Shown one piece after another: positions 27,186 through 35,506 of a DNA stretch of 64,000 nt. This DNA is from an uncultured Acetatifactor sp. Lineage in GTDB: Bacteria; Bacillota; Clostridia; Lachnospirales; Lachnospiraceae. The translations under genes and the position numbers were made by a program. How positions within the stretch are numbered: position 1 is the stretch's first letter; each line of letters opens with the position of its first letter. The notes under the pieces were generated by a model. It did no database searches and had not been told where the DNA came from. It was given only the letters and a program-made list of their open reading frames with translations. Location of the stretch: assembly GCA_934402375.1 (NCBI GenBank), contig CAKRUB010000008.1:1-64000 (forward strand), read 5' to 3'.

Positions 27186-27216
27186 TAGATTGTACAAAAA
27201 AGGACACAAATATTCA
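27186..27216 (-). promoter_or_regulatory. Candidate sigma-G promoter of spoVAB-spoVAA
   Basis: On the minus strand TGAATA (27211-27216), an 18 nt spacer and CAATCTA (27186-27192), close to the sigma-G consensus with one -10 mismatch. Same spacing as the candidate before spoVAC, which strengthens both. Confidence 0.55.
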
Positions 27217-27270
27217 TAAAAAATACATGGCATTTTCTGCGTGCATTCTGTAAAATAATAACATCAGACG

Positions 27271-27284
27271 AGAAAACGTTTTCA
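27271..27284 (+). promoter_or_regulatory. Catabolite-responsive (cre) site before the GH13 gene
   Basis: AGAAAACGTTTTCA agrees with the CcpA cre consensus (TGWAANCGNTNWCA) at 13 of 14 positions. It lies 26 nt before the GH13 start and would give repression by preferred sugars. A CAGGAGG ribosome site follows. Confidence 0.6.
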
Positions 27285-27309
27285 ATACTCGATTCAGGAG
27301 GTATCTCAA

Positions 27310-28848
27310 ATGGCTAAATGGCTTGACAATGCAATTTTTTATGAAATCTATCCGCAATCTTTTCAGGACACCAACGCCGACGGCATCGGCGACTTTCAGG
27401 GAATCATTCAGAGGCTGGACTACATCCGCGAGCTCGGCTGCAACGCGATCTGGCTGAACCCCTGCTTTCTCTCTCCCTTCGGTGACGCTGGATACGATGT
27501 GGCGGACTACTACACCGCTGCGCCCCGCTATGGCACAAACGAAGATTTAAAACAACTTTTTGCAGAGGCACATAAGCGCGGTATGCATGTCCTGCTCGAT
27601 CTTGTTCCGGGGCATACCTCGGTCGAGCACAAATGGTTCAAGGAATCCCTCAAGGCGGAAAAAAACGAATTTACAGACCGCTATGTCTGGACAGACAATG
27701 TCTGGGAAGGACCGGAGAACATGGGCTGCCTGCGCGGTATATCCCCCAGAAACGGCGCTGTTGCGCTGAACTTCTTCTCCATGCAGCCTGCCCTGAATTA
27801 CGGCTTCTATAGGATTACGCGCCCCTGGCAGCAATCGCCTGACGACGAAGGTCCGAAGGCTACCCTGAACGCCATGATGGATGTCATCCGCTTCTGGCTC
27901 TCCATGGGCTGCGACGGCTTCCGCGTTGATATGGCTGGCTCTCTTGTAAAGAATGATGAGGAAGGCAAGGGTACAATCGCACTCTGGCAGAAGGTTCGCA
28001 CCTTTCTGGATGCAGAATTCCCAGATGCCGCCTTCGTCTCCGAGTGGGGCGAACCGGATAAGTCTCTGCAGGGCGGATTCCACATGGATTTCCTGCTTCA
28101 CTTCGGACCCTCCCACTATAACGATCTCTTCCGCTGTGAGCATCCGTTCTTCTCCTCGGAAGGAATGGGAGATGTCTCCGCATTCGTGGATAAATATAAG
28201 GAAAACTACGAGAAATCCGAGAAAAAGGGTTTGATTTGTATTCCCTCCGGCAATCACGACATGGATCGTCTCGCCCGCTCTCTGACCCCCGAAGAAATGA
28301 AGGTTGCCTTCGGCTTCCTGCTGACAATGCCCGGCGCCCCGTTCATCTATTATGGAGACGAGATCGGTATGCGGTATGTGGAAGGACTGACCTCCGTGGA
28401 GGGCGGTTACGAGCGCACCGGCTCCCGCTCCCCCATGCAATGGGATAATACTGCCAACTGCGGCTTCAGCAGCGCTGCTCCTGAGAAACTCTATATCAAA
28501 ATAGATCCTTCCGCTGACAGACCCACCGCTGCCGCGCAGCTGCAGGACGAAGCCTCGCTCTATCATGAAGTTCAAAGGCTGATTACCTTCCGTCAGGAGC
28601 ATTCCGCGCTCCAGAGCAAGGGCGAAATCGAATTTGTATACGCTGTAAAGAATGCTTATCCTCTCGCCTATGTCAGGAGCAGTGAAGACGAGAAAATCCT
28701 CGTCATTATCAACCCTTCCGCAAAGGAGGTTTCCTTCGAGAGCGGACTTTCCTCTGAGCAGGTTCTCTATACTTACGGCAAATCGGCACGCAAAAAGGAC
28801 GGCATCTGGGTCGCACCGCCCTGTTCTGTAACGCTTTTAAAGCTGTAG
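27310..28848 (+). CDS. GH13 alpha-glucosidase / alpha-amylase family enzyme
   Basis: A 512-residue cytoplasmic GH13 enzyme without signal peptide. Conserved regions are DLVPGHTS, GFRVDMAG (nucleophile Asp207), FVSEWGEPD (acid/base Glu245) and PSGNHDMDR (His316-Asp317). The N-terminal AIFYEIYPQSFQDTNADGIG is typical of oligo-1,6-glucosidase and trehalose-hydrolase relatives. A C-terminal beta domain (from about 440) is present. Substrate is most likely short alpha-glucans or a disaccharide. A cre site and strong CAGGAGG precede it; a terminator shared with the convergent AraC gene follows. Confidence 0.88.
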   Translation: MAKWLDNAIFYEIYPQSFQDTNADGIGDFQGIIQRLDYIRELGCNAIWLNPCFLSPFGDAGYDVADYYTAAPRYGTNEDLKQLFAEAHKRGMHVLLDLVPGHTSVEHKWFKESLKAEKNEFTDRYVWTDNVWEGPENMGCLRGISPRNGAVALNFFSMQPALNYGFYRITRPWQQSPDDEGPKATLNAMMDVIRFWLSMGCDGFRVDMAGSLVKNDEEGKGTIALWQKVRTFLDAEFPDAAFVSEWGEPDKSLQGGFHMDFLLHFGPSHYNDLFRCEHPFFSSEGMGDVSAFVDKYKENYEKSEKKGLICIPSGNHDMDRLARSLTPEEMKVAFGFLLTMPGAPFIYYGDEIGMRYVEGLTSVEGGYERTGSRSPMQWDNTANCGFSSAAPEKLYIKIDPSADRPTAAAQLQDEASLYHEVQRLITFRQEHSALQSKGEIEFVYAVKNAYPLAYVRSSEDEKILVIINPSAKEVSFESGLSSEQVLYTYGKSARKKDGIWVAPPCSVTLLKL

Positions 28849-28868
28849 GGGATCACCCCTGCAGCTTT
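28839..28868. terminator. Bidirectional terminator between GH13 and AraC genes
   Basis: AAAGCTGTAGGGG (28839-28851) pairs with CCCCTGCAGCTTT (28856-28868), one wobble position, loop ATCA. The hairpin contains the stop codons of both convergent genes, which end 4 nt apart. Confidence 0.65.
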
Positions 28869-29746
28869 CTGTACTCGGACGGTGTCATGCGCATGAATCT
28901 GCGGAACATCCTGTTAAAGTAGCTGATATTGTTAAAGCCGGTCATTCCGGCGATCTGCCCGATGTCATGCTCCCCCATATTCAGCAGTTCGACGCTGACA
29001 CTGATCCGATAATAATTCAGATATTCCACGACCGATTTCTGGGTCATTCCCTTAAACATCCGGCAAAGATGCCCCTCGCTGACATGAAAACGCTCCGCCA
29101 GCTCAGGGATACCGATGTGCTCTTCATAATGCTCCTGAATGTAGGCAATAACCTCCCTCGTCATAACCGCCCGACTGTCCCGCACGCCGCCAGCATCCCC
29201 CTCTATCAGAGCAGCGTGTGTGTAGAGAAGATACCACACCTCATACAGTTTCGCCTTGATCAGCAGCTCATACGCTTTTTCTCCCTCTTCAAACCGTTTA
29301 CAGATTTCAATTAGAACAGAATAAAGCTGACTCTGCCACGGCTCCTCCCGGCAGATGTACTCGGGAAAGAGTATCCTCCCCTCCTTCACGCTGTCAAAAT
29401 ATTTCTGCTGGATCTCATCGCGCACAAAACTATTCAACAGCGCCTGATCAAAGACCACCGCCAGAAAGGAAAACGGCGTCCCCTCCTCCGCCTGTGCAGA
29501 ATGCAGCCGGTTCGGCAGGACAAAGACCATTTCCCCCTCCTTTATCATATAGCTCTTATCGTCAATCTGAATCTGCGCCTCCCCTTCTGTCACAATCAGA
29601 ATCTCCAGTTCGTTGTGCCAATGGCAGCTGACCCTCTCCCGAAACTGTGGATTCGTCTGAAATCTGTGCACCATCAGGGGAAACATTGCATTTCCATGCG
29701 CACACTGCTCCCGCAGAATTTCAATATTGGTAGTCACTCCGATCAC
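28853..29746 (-). CDS. AraC family transcriptional regulator
   Basis: A 297-residue regulator with an N-terminal cupin sugar-sensing domain (HWHNELEILIVTEGEAQIQI, MVFVLPNRLHSAQ) and a C-terminal double helix-turn-helix (IGIPELAERFHVSEGHLCRM, then IAGMTGFNNISYFNRMFRRF, PSEYRK). The start is a GTG at 29746; a second GTG three codons later is possible. It faces GH13 and diverges from GH31, so it probably controls one or both in response to an oligosaccharide. This link is inference. Confidence 0.9.
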   Translation of the reverse strand: MIGVTTNIEILREQCAHGNAMFPLMVHRFQTNPQFRERVSCHWHNELEILIVTEGEAQIQIDDKSYMIKEGEMVFVLPNRLHSAQAEEGTPFSFLAVVFDQALLNSFVRDEIQQKYFDSVKEGRILFPEYICREEPWQSQLYSVLIEICKRFEEGEKAYELLIKAKLYEVWYLLYTHAALIEGDAGGVRDSRAVMTREVIAYIQEHYEEHIGIPELAERFHVSEGHLCRMFKGMTQKSVVEYLNYYRISVSVELLNMGEHDIGQIAGMTGFNNISYFNRMFRRFMRMTPSEYRKLQG

Positions 29747-29915
29747 CCTTTCCCTTCCGGAATCCGCAACGTCTGAATTACACCAAACGCTTCCATATAG
29801 TCAAAATCGTGTTAGTTTCTGCCGAAAATCTTAAAGTTTTTGTCTCTAAATATCATTATAATGATAGCAGATTCAAAAAGTCAAACGTAAATCCACAAAT
29901 AAATTTTATTTACGG

Positions 29916-30056
29916 GTTACTGTTCACTCCGTTCACAGCAACACGCTTCGCGATGCACACAAAATGCATTTTCAATGCATTTTGGCGCCTGCAAGTCTCG
30001 CAAAATTGCATTTCATGCAATTTTGACTTCGCGGAATATGGACTGTGAACAGTAAC
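29916..30056. mobile_element. 141 bp foldback element upstream of the GH31 gene
   Basis: Perfect 12 bp terminal inverted repeats GTTACTGTTCAC (29916-29927) and GTGAACAGTAAC (30045-30056). Inside are two near-perfect palindromes built on AAAATGCATTTT and CAAAATTGCA/TGCAATTTTG. No coding frame. It separates the divergent AraC and GH31 genes and ends 53 nt before the GH31 start; the rest of this 362 nt gap shows nothing clear. Confidence 0.65.
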
Positions 30057-30108
30057 ATTTACGGACTGCATGTGCAAATGATTGCCATGTGTCAGAAAGG
30101 ACAAAGAT

Positions 30109-32100
30109 ATGAATTTTGAGAAGAAAGACAATGTGCTGATCGCACGGCGCAGAAACGAGACACTCCTGATCGAAGCGTGGGGCACGGATTCCCTACGCGT
30201 CCGCGCCACAGAGTACATGGAATTCACCGGACGCAGCTGGGCATTATCCGAAGCCGTTGACGCAAATGCCTCTGTCTCCATCTCCATCGACGGTCAGGAC
30301 AGCGCTGCCATCACAAACGGCAGACTCAGCGCCCGCGTGAGCAGCTCCGGTATGCTGACCTTTTATCGTGACGGCGAGCTGCTTCTGAAGGAGTACCACC
30401 GCGACTATGATGAGCCGAAATGCCGTGAAAGCCGCTGCCTGAAAATCAGGGGGCGCGAGTACAAGCCCATTGTAGGCGGCGATTACTCGCTCACCGTCCG
30501 CTTTGAGAGTAACGATCAGGAAAGAATTTTCGGCATGGGACAATACCAGCACGGCTATCTGGATCTGAAAGGCTGTGTTCTCGAGCTTGCACAGCGCAAC
30601 TCCCAGGTGACTGTTCCCTTCGCCGTATCCAGCCTCGGCTATGGCTTCCTCTGGAACAATCCCGGTGTCGGCAAAGTATCCTTCGGCAGAAACTATACCG
30701 AGTGGAACGCACAGGCTACCAAGGAAATGGACTACTGGATCACCGTCGGCTCCACACCGGACGAAATTCTGCGGAACTATACCGATGTGACCGGTCGTAC
30801 CCCGATGATTCCCGACGGACTCTTAGGACTCTGGCAGTGTAAGCTGCGCTACCGCACACAGGAGGAGGTTCTCTCCGTCGCCAGAAAATATAAAGAACTG
30901 GGCATTCCGCTGGATGTCATCGTCATCGACTTCTTCCACTGGACAAGGCAGGGCGACTGGCACTTTGACCCGGAATACTGGCCTGATCCCAAGGCAATGT
31001 GCGACGAGCTTCACGCGATGGGAACAAAGGTCATGGTTTCCGTATGGCCGTCCGTTGACCGCAAGAGTGAGAACTTCGAGGAGATGCTTGACCGCGGCTA
31101 CCTGATCAGAACCGAGCGCGGAAGCATTCAGACCTATGATTTTCAGGGAGATTGTCTGGAGATCGATGTGACAAATCCTGCTGCCAGAGAATTTATCTGG
31201 GAAAAGTGCAAGAAAAATTATTATGACTACGGCATCGACATGTTCTGGCTCGACAACGCAGAACCCGATTACGCTGTCTACGACTATGACAACTATCGGT
31301 ATGCCCTCGGTTGTGCACTCGAGGTCAGCAACATTTATCCGCAGCTTTACGCCAAGAGCTTCTGCGACGGCATCACCGCAGAGCACAGGGAGAAGAATAT
31401 GCTTCATCTTGTCCGCAGTGCATGGGCAGGCAGCCAGAAATATTCGACTCTCGTATGGTCCGGTGATGTTCCCAGCTCCTTCGAGTCCCTGCGCGATCAG
31501 CTCTTCGGCGGTCTGAATATCGGCCTTGCCGGAATTCCCTGGTGGACGACGGACATCGGCGGCTTTATGACCGATGACGTCGATGATCCCGCCTTCCATG
31601 AACTGCTGCTGCGCTGGTATGAATTTGCGGTATTCTCCCCGATCCTCAGAATGCACGGCGACCGCGGCCCCCACAATATTCCGCCTCTCTCCGATAAGGA
31701 CTTCGGCGGCGGCAGCCTCTACACCGGTCAGCCGAATGAGCTCTGGAGCTATGGCGATGATGCCTTCAAGGTCATGAAGTCCCAGCTCGATCTGAGACAT
31801 TCCCTCAAACCTTACATCGAAGGACTTATGAAAGAGGCGAGTGAAAACGGTTCGCCGCTGATGAGAACCATGTTCTATGAGTTCCCCAACGATGCAAGGT
31901 GTTGGGAAGTAAGCGACCAGTATATGTTCGGCTCCAATTATCTGGTTGCCCCTATTTTGCAGGCAGGGCAGCGTGAGCGTGAGGTCTATCTGCCCGCCGG
32001 AAACTGGAAGAACATTAACGACGGCAGGGAGTACAGCGGATGTCAGACCATCACCTGTGATGCCCCGCTCGAGTACATCCCGGTATTTATGAAGCTGTAA
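30109..32100 (+). CDS. Glycoside hydrolase family 31 (alpha-xylosidase/alpha-glucosidase)
   Basis: 663 residues, cytoplasmic. An N-terminal beta-sandwich (1-230) precedes the barrel carrying nucleophile Asp382 (MFWLDNAEPD) and acid/base Asp453 (LVWSGDVPSSF). LDVIVIDFFHWTRQGDWHFD and GLAGIPWWTTDIGGF are GH31 landmarks, and C-terminal beta domains follow. ATG at 30109 is preferred over a TTG at 30082: AAAGGA lies 8 nt before it. It is shorter than E. coli YicI (~770). The substrate may be alpha-xyloside or alpha-glucoside; the sequence does not settle this. Confidence 0.9.
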   Translation: MNFEKKDNVLIARRRNETLLIEAWGTDSLRVRATEYMEFTGRSWALSEAVDANASVSISIDGQDSAAITNGRLSARVSSSGMLTFYRDGELLLKEYHRDYDEPKCRESRCLKIRGREYKPIVGGDYSLTVRFESNDQERIFGMGQYQHGYLDLKGCVLELAQRNSQVTVPFAVSSLGYGFLWNNPGVGKVSFGRNYTEWNAQATKEMDYWITVGSTPDEILRNYTDVTGRTPMIPDGLLGLWQCKLRYRTQEEVLSVARKYKELGIPLDVIVIDFFHWTRQGDWHFDPEYWPDPKAMCDELHAMGTKVMVSVWPSVDRKSENFEEMLDRGYLIRTERGSIQTYDFQGDCLEIDVTNPAAREFIWEKCKKNYYDYGIDMFWLDNAEPDYAVYDYDNYRYALGCALEVSNIYPQLYAKSFCDGITAEHREKNMLHLVRSAWAGSQKYSTLVWSGDVPSSFESLRDQLFGGLNIGLAGIPWWTTDIGGFMTDDVDDPAFHELLLRWYEFAVFSPILRMHGDRGPHNIPPLSDKDFGGGSLYTGQPNELWSYGDDAFKVMKSQLDLRHSLKPYIEGLMKEASENGSPLMRTMFYEFPNDARCWEVSDQYMFGSNYLVAPILQAGQREREVYLPAGNWKNINDGREYSGCQTITCDAPLEYIPVFMKL

Positions 32101-32125
32101 CCCGCCCGCATAACACCGATACCCA

Positions 32126-32163
32126 AAAAGCCAGAATGGGATGATTGCCCCACTCTGGCTTTT
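32126..32163. terminator. Bidirectional terminator between GH31 and tex
   Basis: AAAAGCCAGAATGGG (32126-32140) and CCCACTCTGGCTTTT (32149-32163) pair with one mismatch. T-runs follow on both strands, so it serves both convergent genes. Confidence 0.8.
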
Positions 32164-32185
32164 CCTTGGTTCAGCTTTACAATAT

Positions 32186-34621
32186 TTACTTCTTCGCCTG
32201 ATTAATCTTCATCGTCAGCGAAATACGCTTCTTCGCAACGTCCACGTCCAGAACCTGCACCTCAACGATGTCTCCGACTCTGACTGCCTCCAAAGGATGC
32301 TTGATGAAACGGTCTGTGATCTGGGAAATGTGTACCAGCCCATCCTGATGCACTCCAATATCCACAAACACACCGAAATCAATAACATTGCGCACGGTTC
32401 CCTTCAGAATCATGCCGGGCTTTAAATCCTTCATATCCAACACATCGCTGCGCAAAATCGGCTTCGGCATATCCTCTCTGGGATCTCGCGCCGGCTTCTC
32501 CAGCTCCTTCAAGATATCTGTCAGCGTAATTTCACCGATCCCAAGCTCCTCCGCAAGCTGCTTTTTATCCTTGATGCGCTTTTCCAGACTGGAGGCAGCT
32601 ACACCGGCAGCTTCTGCCGCCTGCTTCTTTCCGTTCTGTCCATTGACCGCTCCGGTCTTTCCTTTATTGGCGACGCTGTCACCCGCGAGCGTCATTCCGC
32701 CCATTGCCGCCGCCAGCGCCTTGCCCATGGCAGTGTTTGTGTTCCGAATCTGCACGGTTTTCTGCTTCTTTGCATTACCCGACACGTCTGACACCTTCCA
32801 TGTCACATTGCCTGTCGGCGCTGCTCCCTTCTTCTCCGCAGCCGCCACCGCTGCCTTCTTCTGGGCTGCGCGCACATCATCCATCGTCATGCCCAGCTTA
32901 TCCAGAAGCTTCATCGCCGCCTCATAGGACTCGGGATGCACGCTGGTCGCATCCAGCGGGTTATCTCCGTCCAGTATCCGCATGAATCCGGCACACTGCT
33001 CAAATGCCTTCGGTCCGAGCTTCGCTACCTTTAACAGCTGTTTTCTGTTAGTAAATCTTCCGTTTGTCTCACGATAATCCACGATGTTCTTGGCGATCGT
33101 CTTATTGATACCCGAAATATATTCAAGCAGGGAGACAGACGCGGTATTTAAATCAACACCCACCTTGTTTACACTGTCCTCCACCACGCCGCTCAACGCC
33201 TCGCCGAGCTTTTTCTGGTTCATATCATGCTGATACTGCCCGACACCGATGGACTGGGGATCGATCTTTACCAGCTCCGCCAGCGGATCCTGAAGCCTTC
33301 TTGCAATGGATGCCGCACTTCTCTGTCCCACATCAAAATTCGGGAACTCTTCTGTTGCAAGCTTGCTCGCAGAATAGACGCTGGCACCCGCCTCATTTAC
33401 AATCACATACTGCACGGGTCTGTCAAGCTCCTTCAACAGTTCCACAATAATCTGCTCCGATTCGCGGGATGCCGTTCCATTTCCGACAGAAATTAAATCT
33501 ACGTTATATTTTTTGATCAATCTCTTTAATTCTGCTTTTGCTTCCTCCACCTTGTTCTGAGGCGCTGTCGGATAGATTACCTTGGTATCAAGCACCTTTC
33601 CGGTAGGATCAACAATGGCAAGCTTGCATCCGGTTCTGAATGCCGGATCCCAGCCCAGTACCACCTTTCCGGCAATCGGCGGCTGCAGCAGAAGCTGCTC
33701 CAGATTCTTTCCGAATACACTGATTGCGCCATCCTCCGCTTTTTCCGTCAGATCATTTCGGATTTCTCTTTCAATGGCAGGTGCTATTAATCTCTCGTAG
33801 CTGTCCGCAATGACATCCTGCAGGATAGGTGTTGTATATTCGTTGTCCGCGGTAATATTTTTCTTGGCAAGATATTGCAAAATGCGTTCTTCCGGCGCAT
33901 TGACTTTAACAGTCAGCACTTTTTCCGCCTCACCACGGTTCAATGCAAGCACTCTGTGCCCTGCAACCTTTCTGACCGGCTCTTCAAAATTGTAGTACAT
34001 CTCGTATACACTCTGAGCCTTCTCGTCCTTTGCAGTGCTTGTGATAATTCCTTCCTCTACAGTAATCTCACGGATATAGCTTCTGAAGTCGGCATTGTCC
34101 GAAATAGACTCTGCAATAATATCCTTTGCGCCCTGCAACGCTTCCTCAGGCGTTTTCACGCGCTTTTCTTCTTCCACATCATCGCCGGTGACATATTTTG
34201 CCGCCTCCTCTATTACCGGGGCAGTTGCATTCTGTGCCAGAATAAACTCAGCAAGCCCATCCAGCCCCTTCGCCTTAGCCACGCTTGCTCTTGTCTTTCT
34301 CTTCGGTCGATATGGGCGGTACAAATCCTCGACAACCACCAGTGTCTCTGCCGCCAGAATCTTTTCCTTCAGCTCATCCGTCAGCTTTCCCTGCTCCTCT
34401 ATGCTTCCAAGCACCTGCTCCTTCTTCTCTTCCAGATTGCGGAGATAGACAAGGCGCTCGTGCAGGTCACGAAGCTGCTCATCATTCAGTGACCCTGTTA
34501 CTTCCTTTCTGTATCTTGAGATAAAAGGGATTGTGTTGCCCTCGTCAATCAGTTTGACGGCAGCTTCCACCTGCCACTTCTCCACCTTGAGTTCTTCCTT
34601 GATTTTCAGAATAATATCCAT
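32186..34621 (-). CDS. tex: Tex family RNA-binding transcription accessory protein
   Basis: 811 residues. An N-terminal Tex domain has the GNTIPFISRYRKEVTGSL motif, followed by a YqgF-like RNase H fold (VLGWDPAFRTGCKLAIVD) and helix-hairpin-helix units (NTASVSLLEYISGI). An Ala/Lys-rich insert lies around 630-720 and a C-terminal S1 domain has GMILKGTVRNVIDFGVFVDI. The ATG at 34621 has GAGG 6 nt upstream. Longer starts would translate the hairpin repeat. The promoter is at 34759-34787, so the ~130 nt leader carries one copy of the RBS-proximal repeat. The insert is longer than in most Tex proteins. Confidence 0.93.
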   Translation of the reverse strand: MDIILKIKEELKVEKWQVEAAVKLIDEGNTIPFISRYRKEVTGSLNDEQLRDLHERLVYLRNLEEKKEQVLGSIEEQGKLTDELKEKILAAETLVVVEDLYRPYRPKRKTRASVAKAKGLDGLAEFILAQNATAPVIEEAAKYVTGDDVEEEKRVKTPEEALQGAKDIIAESISDNADFRSYIREITVEEGIITSTAKDEKAQSVYEMYYNFEEPVRKVAGHRVLALNRGEAEKVLTVKVNAPEERILQYLAKKNITADNEYTTPILQDVIADSYERLIAPAIEREIRNDLTEKAEDGAISVFGKNLEQLLLQPPIAGKVVLGWDPAFRTGCKLAIVDPTGKVLDTKVIYPTAPQNKVEEAKAELKRLIKKYNVDLISVGNGTASRESEQIIVELLKELDRPVQYVIVNEAGASVYSASKLATEEFPNFDVGQRSAASIARRLQDPLAELVKIDPQSIGVGQYQHDMNQKKLGEALSGVVEDSVNKVGVDLNTASVSLLEYISGINKTIAKNIVDYRETNGRFTNRKQLLKVAKLGPKAFEQCAGFMRILDGDNPLDATSVHPESYEAAMKLLDKLGMTMDDVRAAQKKAAVAAAEKKGAAPTGNVTWKVSDVSGNAKKQKTVQIRNTNTAMGKALAAAMGGMTLAGDSVANKGKTGAVNGQNGKKQAAEAAGVAASSLEKRIKDKKQLAEELGIGEITLTDILKELEKPARDPREDMPKPILRSDVLDMKDLKPGMILKGTVRNVIDFGVFVDIGVHQDGLVHISQITDRFIKHPLEAVRVGDIVEVQVLDVDVAKKRISLTMKINQAKK

Positions 34622-34628
34622 ACTTTTC

Positions 34629-34665
34629 CTCATTTCTGCGCACGCTCTTTGCGCATATCGAGTTT
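34629..34665 (-). repeat. RBS-proximal hairpin repeat before tex
   Basis: On the minus strand: ACTCGATATGCGCA, then AAGAGCG, then TGCGCAGAAATGAGG. The TGCGCA halves form a stem; the end supplies the GAGG used by tex. Related copies are at 45985-46019, 46172-46209 and the tandem array 52666-52897. Confidence 0.75.
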
Positions 34666-34758
34666 GTGTCAAGTGCGCGCAGACACAAATCTCTTTTTCT
34701 TCTTCCTTCTGTTCCTGGACAGTCTGCAAAATGCATTCTGCAAATGTCCGCTTCCTCT

Positions 34759-34787
34759 ATTGTACTAAAAAAATACCCCCACTGCAA
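34759..34787 (-). promoter_or_regulatory. Sigma-A promoter of tex
   Basis: On the minus strand TTGCAG (34782-34787), 17 nt spacer, TACAAT (34759-34764). Good spacing and a near-consensus -10. Confidence 0.65.
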
Positions 34788-34827
34788 TCTTGATTTCTCT
34801 CTGGTTTCCATCAACTTATTTCCGGCA

Positions 34828-34880
34828 CCCTGAAACAATTCTGACAATTTCAGCCAGATGGGGCTTTTGCCCTCAGTATC
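34828..34880. repeat. Solo arm of the foldback element seen at 22334-22580
   Basis: CACCCTGAAACAATTCTGAC, AATTTCAGCCAGATGGGGC and CCCTCAGTATC parallel the right arm of the nested element at about 22520-22580. The other arm is absent. It lies directly before the promoter at 34882. Confidence 0.5.
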
Positions 34881-34881
34881 T

Positions 34882-34910
34882 TTGACAGAACACAGGAAAA
34901 ATGGTATATT
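34882..34910 (+). promoter_or_regulatory. Strong sigma-A promoter of the DUF4190 gene cluster
   Basis: Perfect TTGACA (34882-34887), 17 nt spacer, TATATT (34905-34910). Expected start near 34917, about 70 nt before the GTG start of the DUF4190 protein. Confidence 0.8.
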
Positions 34911-34985
34911 GTAATTGTTCTAAGGTCGTGCGGACATAAAACTCTCCCACGGCAATGCAGACACATGAACAAAGGAGTTTAACTC

Positions 34986-35492
34986 GTGGATCTCAACGAA
35001 AATAATCGTGAAAACCAACAGCAAGACGGTAGTTCCGGCAGCAGCAACGGTTGGGAAAATGCGCGCAAAAACTGGGCGCAATGGGAAGAACAACAGGAAA
35101 AGAAAAACTGGGATCGCTGGGACAGCAATGCCTCCCACAGCAGTTACTATAATCAGCCGACGCATCCGCCCTTTGATCAGGGCTTCTCTTTCGCCGCTCT
35201 GATCTGCGGTCTGCTCTCGATTACGCTGGGCTGCTGTTATCTCTCACTGCCGATTGGTGCAATGGGAATCCTTTTTGTCCTTCTTTGCCACCGGCATAAA
35301 AAACCTCTGAACAACAACTGCCGCATGGGGCTTTGTCTCAGTGTAATCGGCTGCGTCTACGGGATGTTTATTCTGGCTTACGCATTCAGCCATACGCCCG
35401 CACAGTCTGCCGACAGCACTTACCTTTTCCAGCAACAGATGAACCAGATGTATGAACGGCTCCTGCAGGATGGAGCCGGGGCTGCAAATTGA
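34986..35492 (+). CDS. Small membrane protein, DUF4190-like
   Basis: 168 residues: a hydrophilic Asn/Gln/Trp-rich N-terminus (1-60), two membrane helices (about 68-98 and 110-132) separated by a basic loop (HRHKKPLNNN), and a short Gln-rich tail. This is the DUF4190-type layout; function is unknown. The start is a GTG at 34986 with AAAGGAG 8 nt upstream. It is the first gene after a strong promoter and is followed 14 nt later by the metallopeptidase-like gene. Confidence 0.75.
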   Translation: MDLNENNRENQQQDGSSGSSNGWENARKNWAQWEEQQEKKNWDRWDSNASHSSYYNQPTHPPFDQGFSFAALICGLLSITLGCCYLSLPIGAMGILFVLLCHRHKKPLNNNCRMGLCLSVIGCVYGMFILAYAFSHTPAQSADSTYLFQQQMNQMYERLLQDGAGAAN

Positions 35493-35506
35493 CCGGGAGG
35501 TAATCT

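Noticed and set aside
26961..27233. N-terminal extension of spoVAB through the 142 bp repeat
   Set aside because: The translated repeat has no family similarity, and a good ribosome site precedes the ATG at 26960.
34622..34729. N-terminal extension of tex
   Set aside because: It translates the hairpin repeat; Tex proteins start at the ATG used here.
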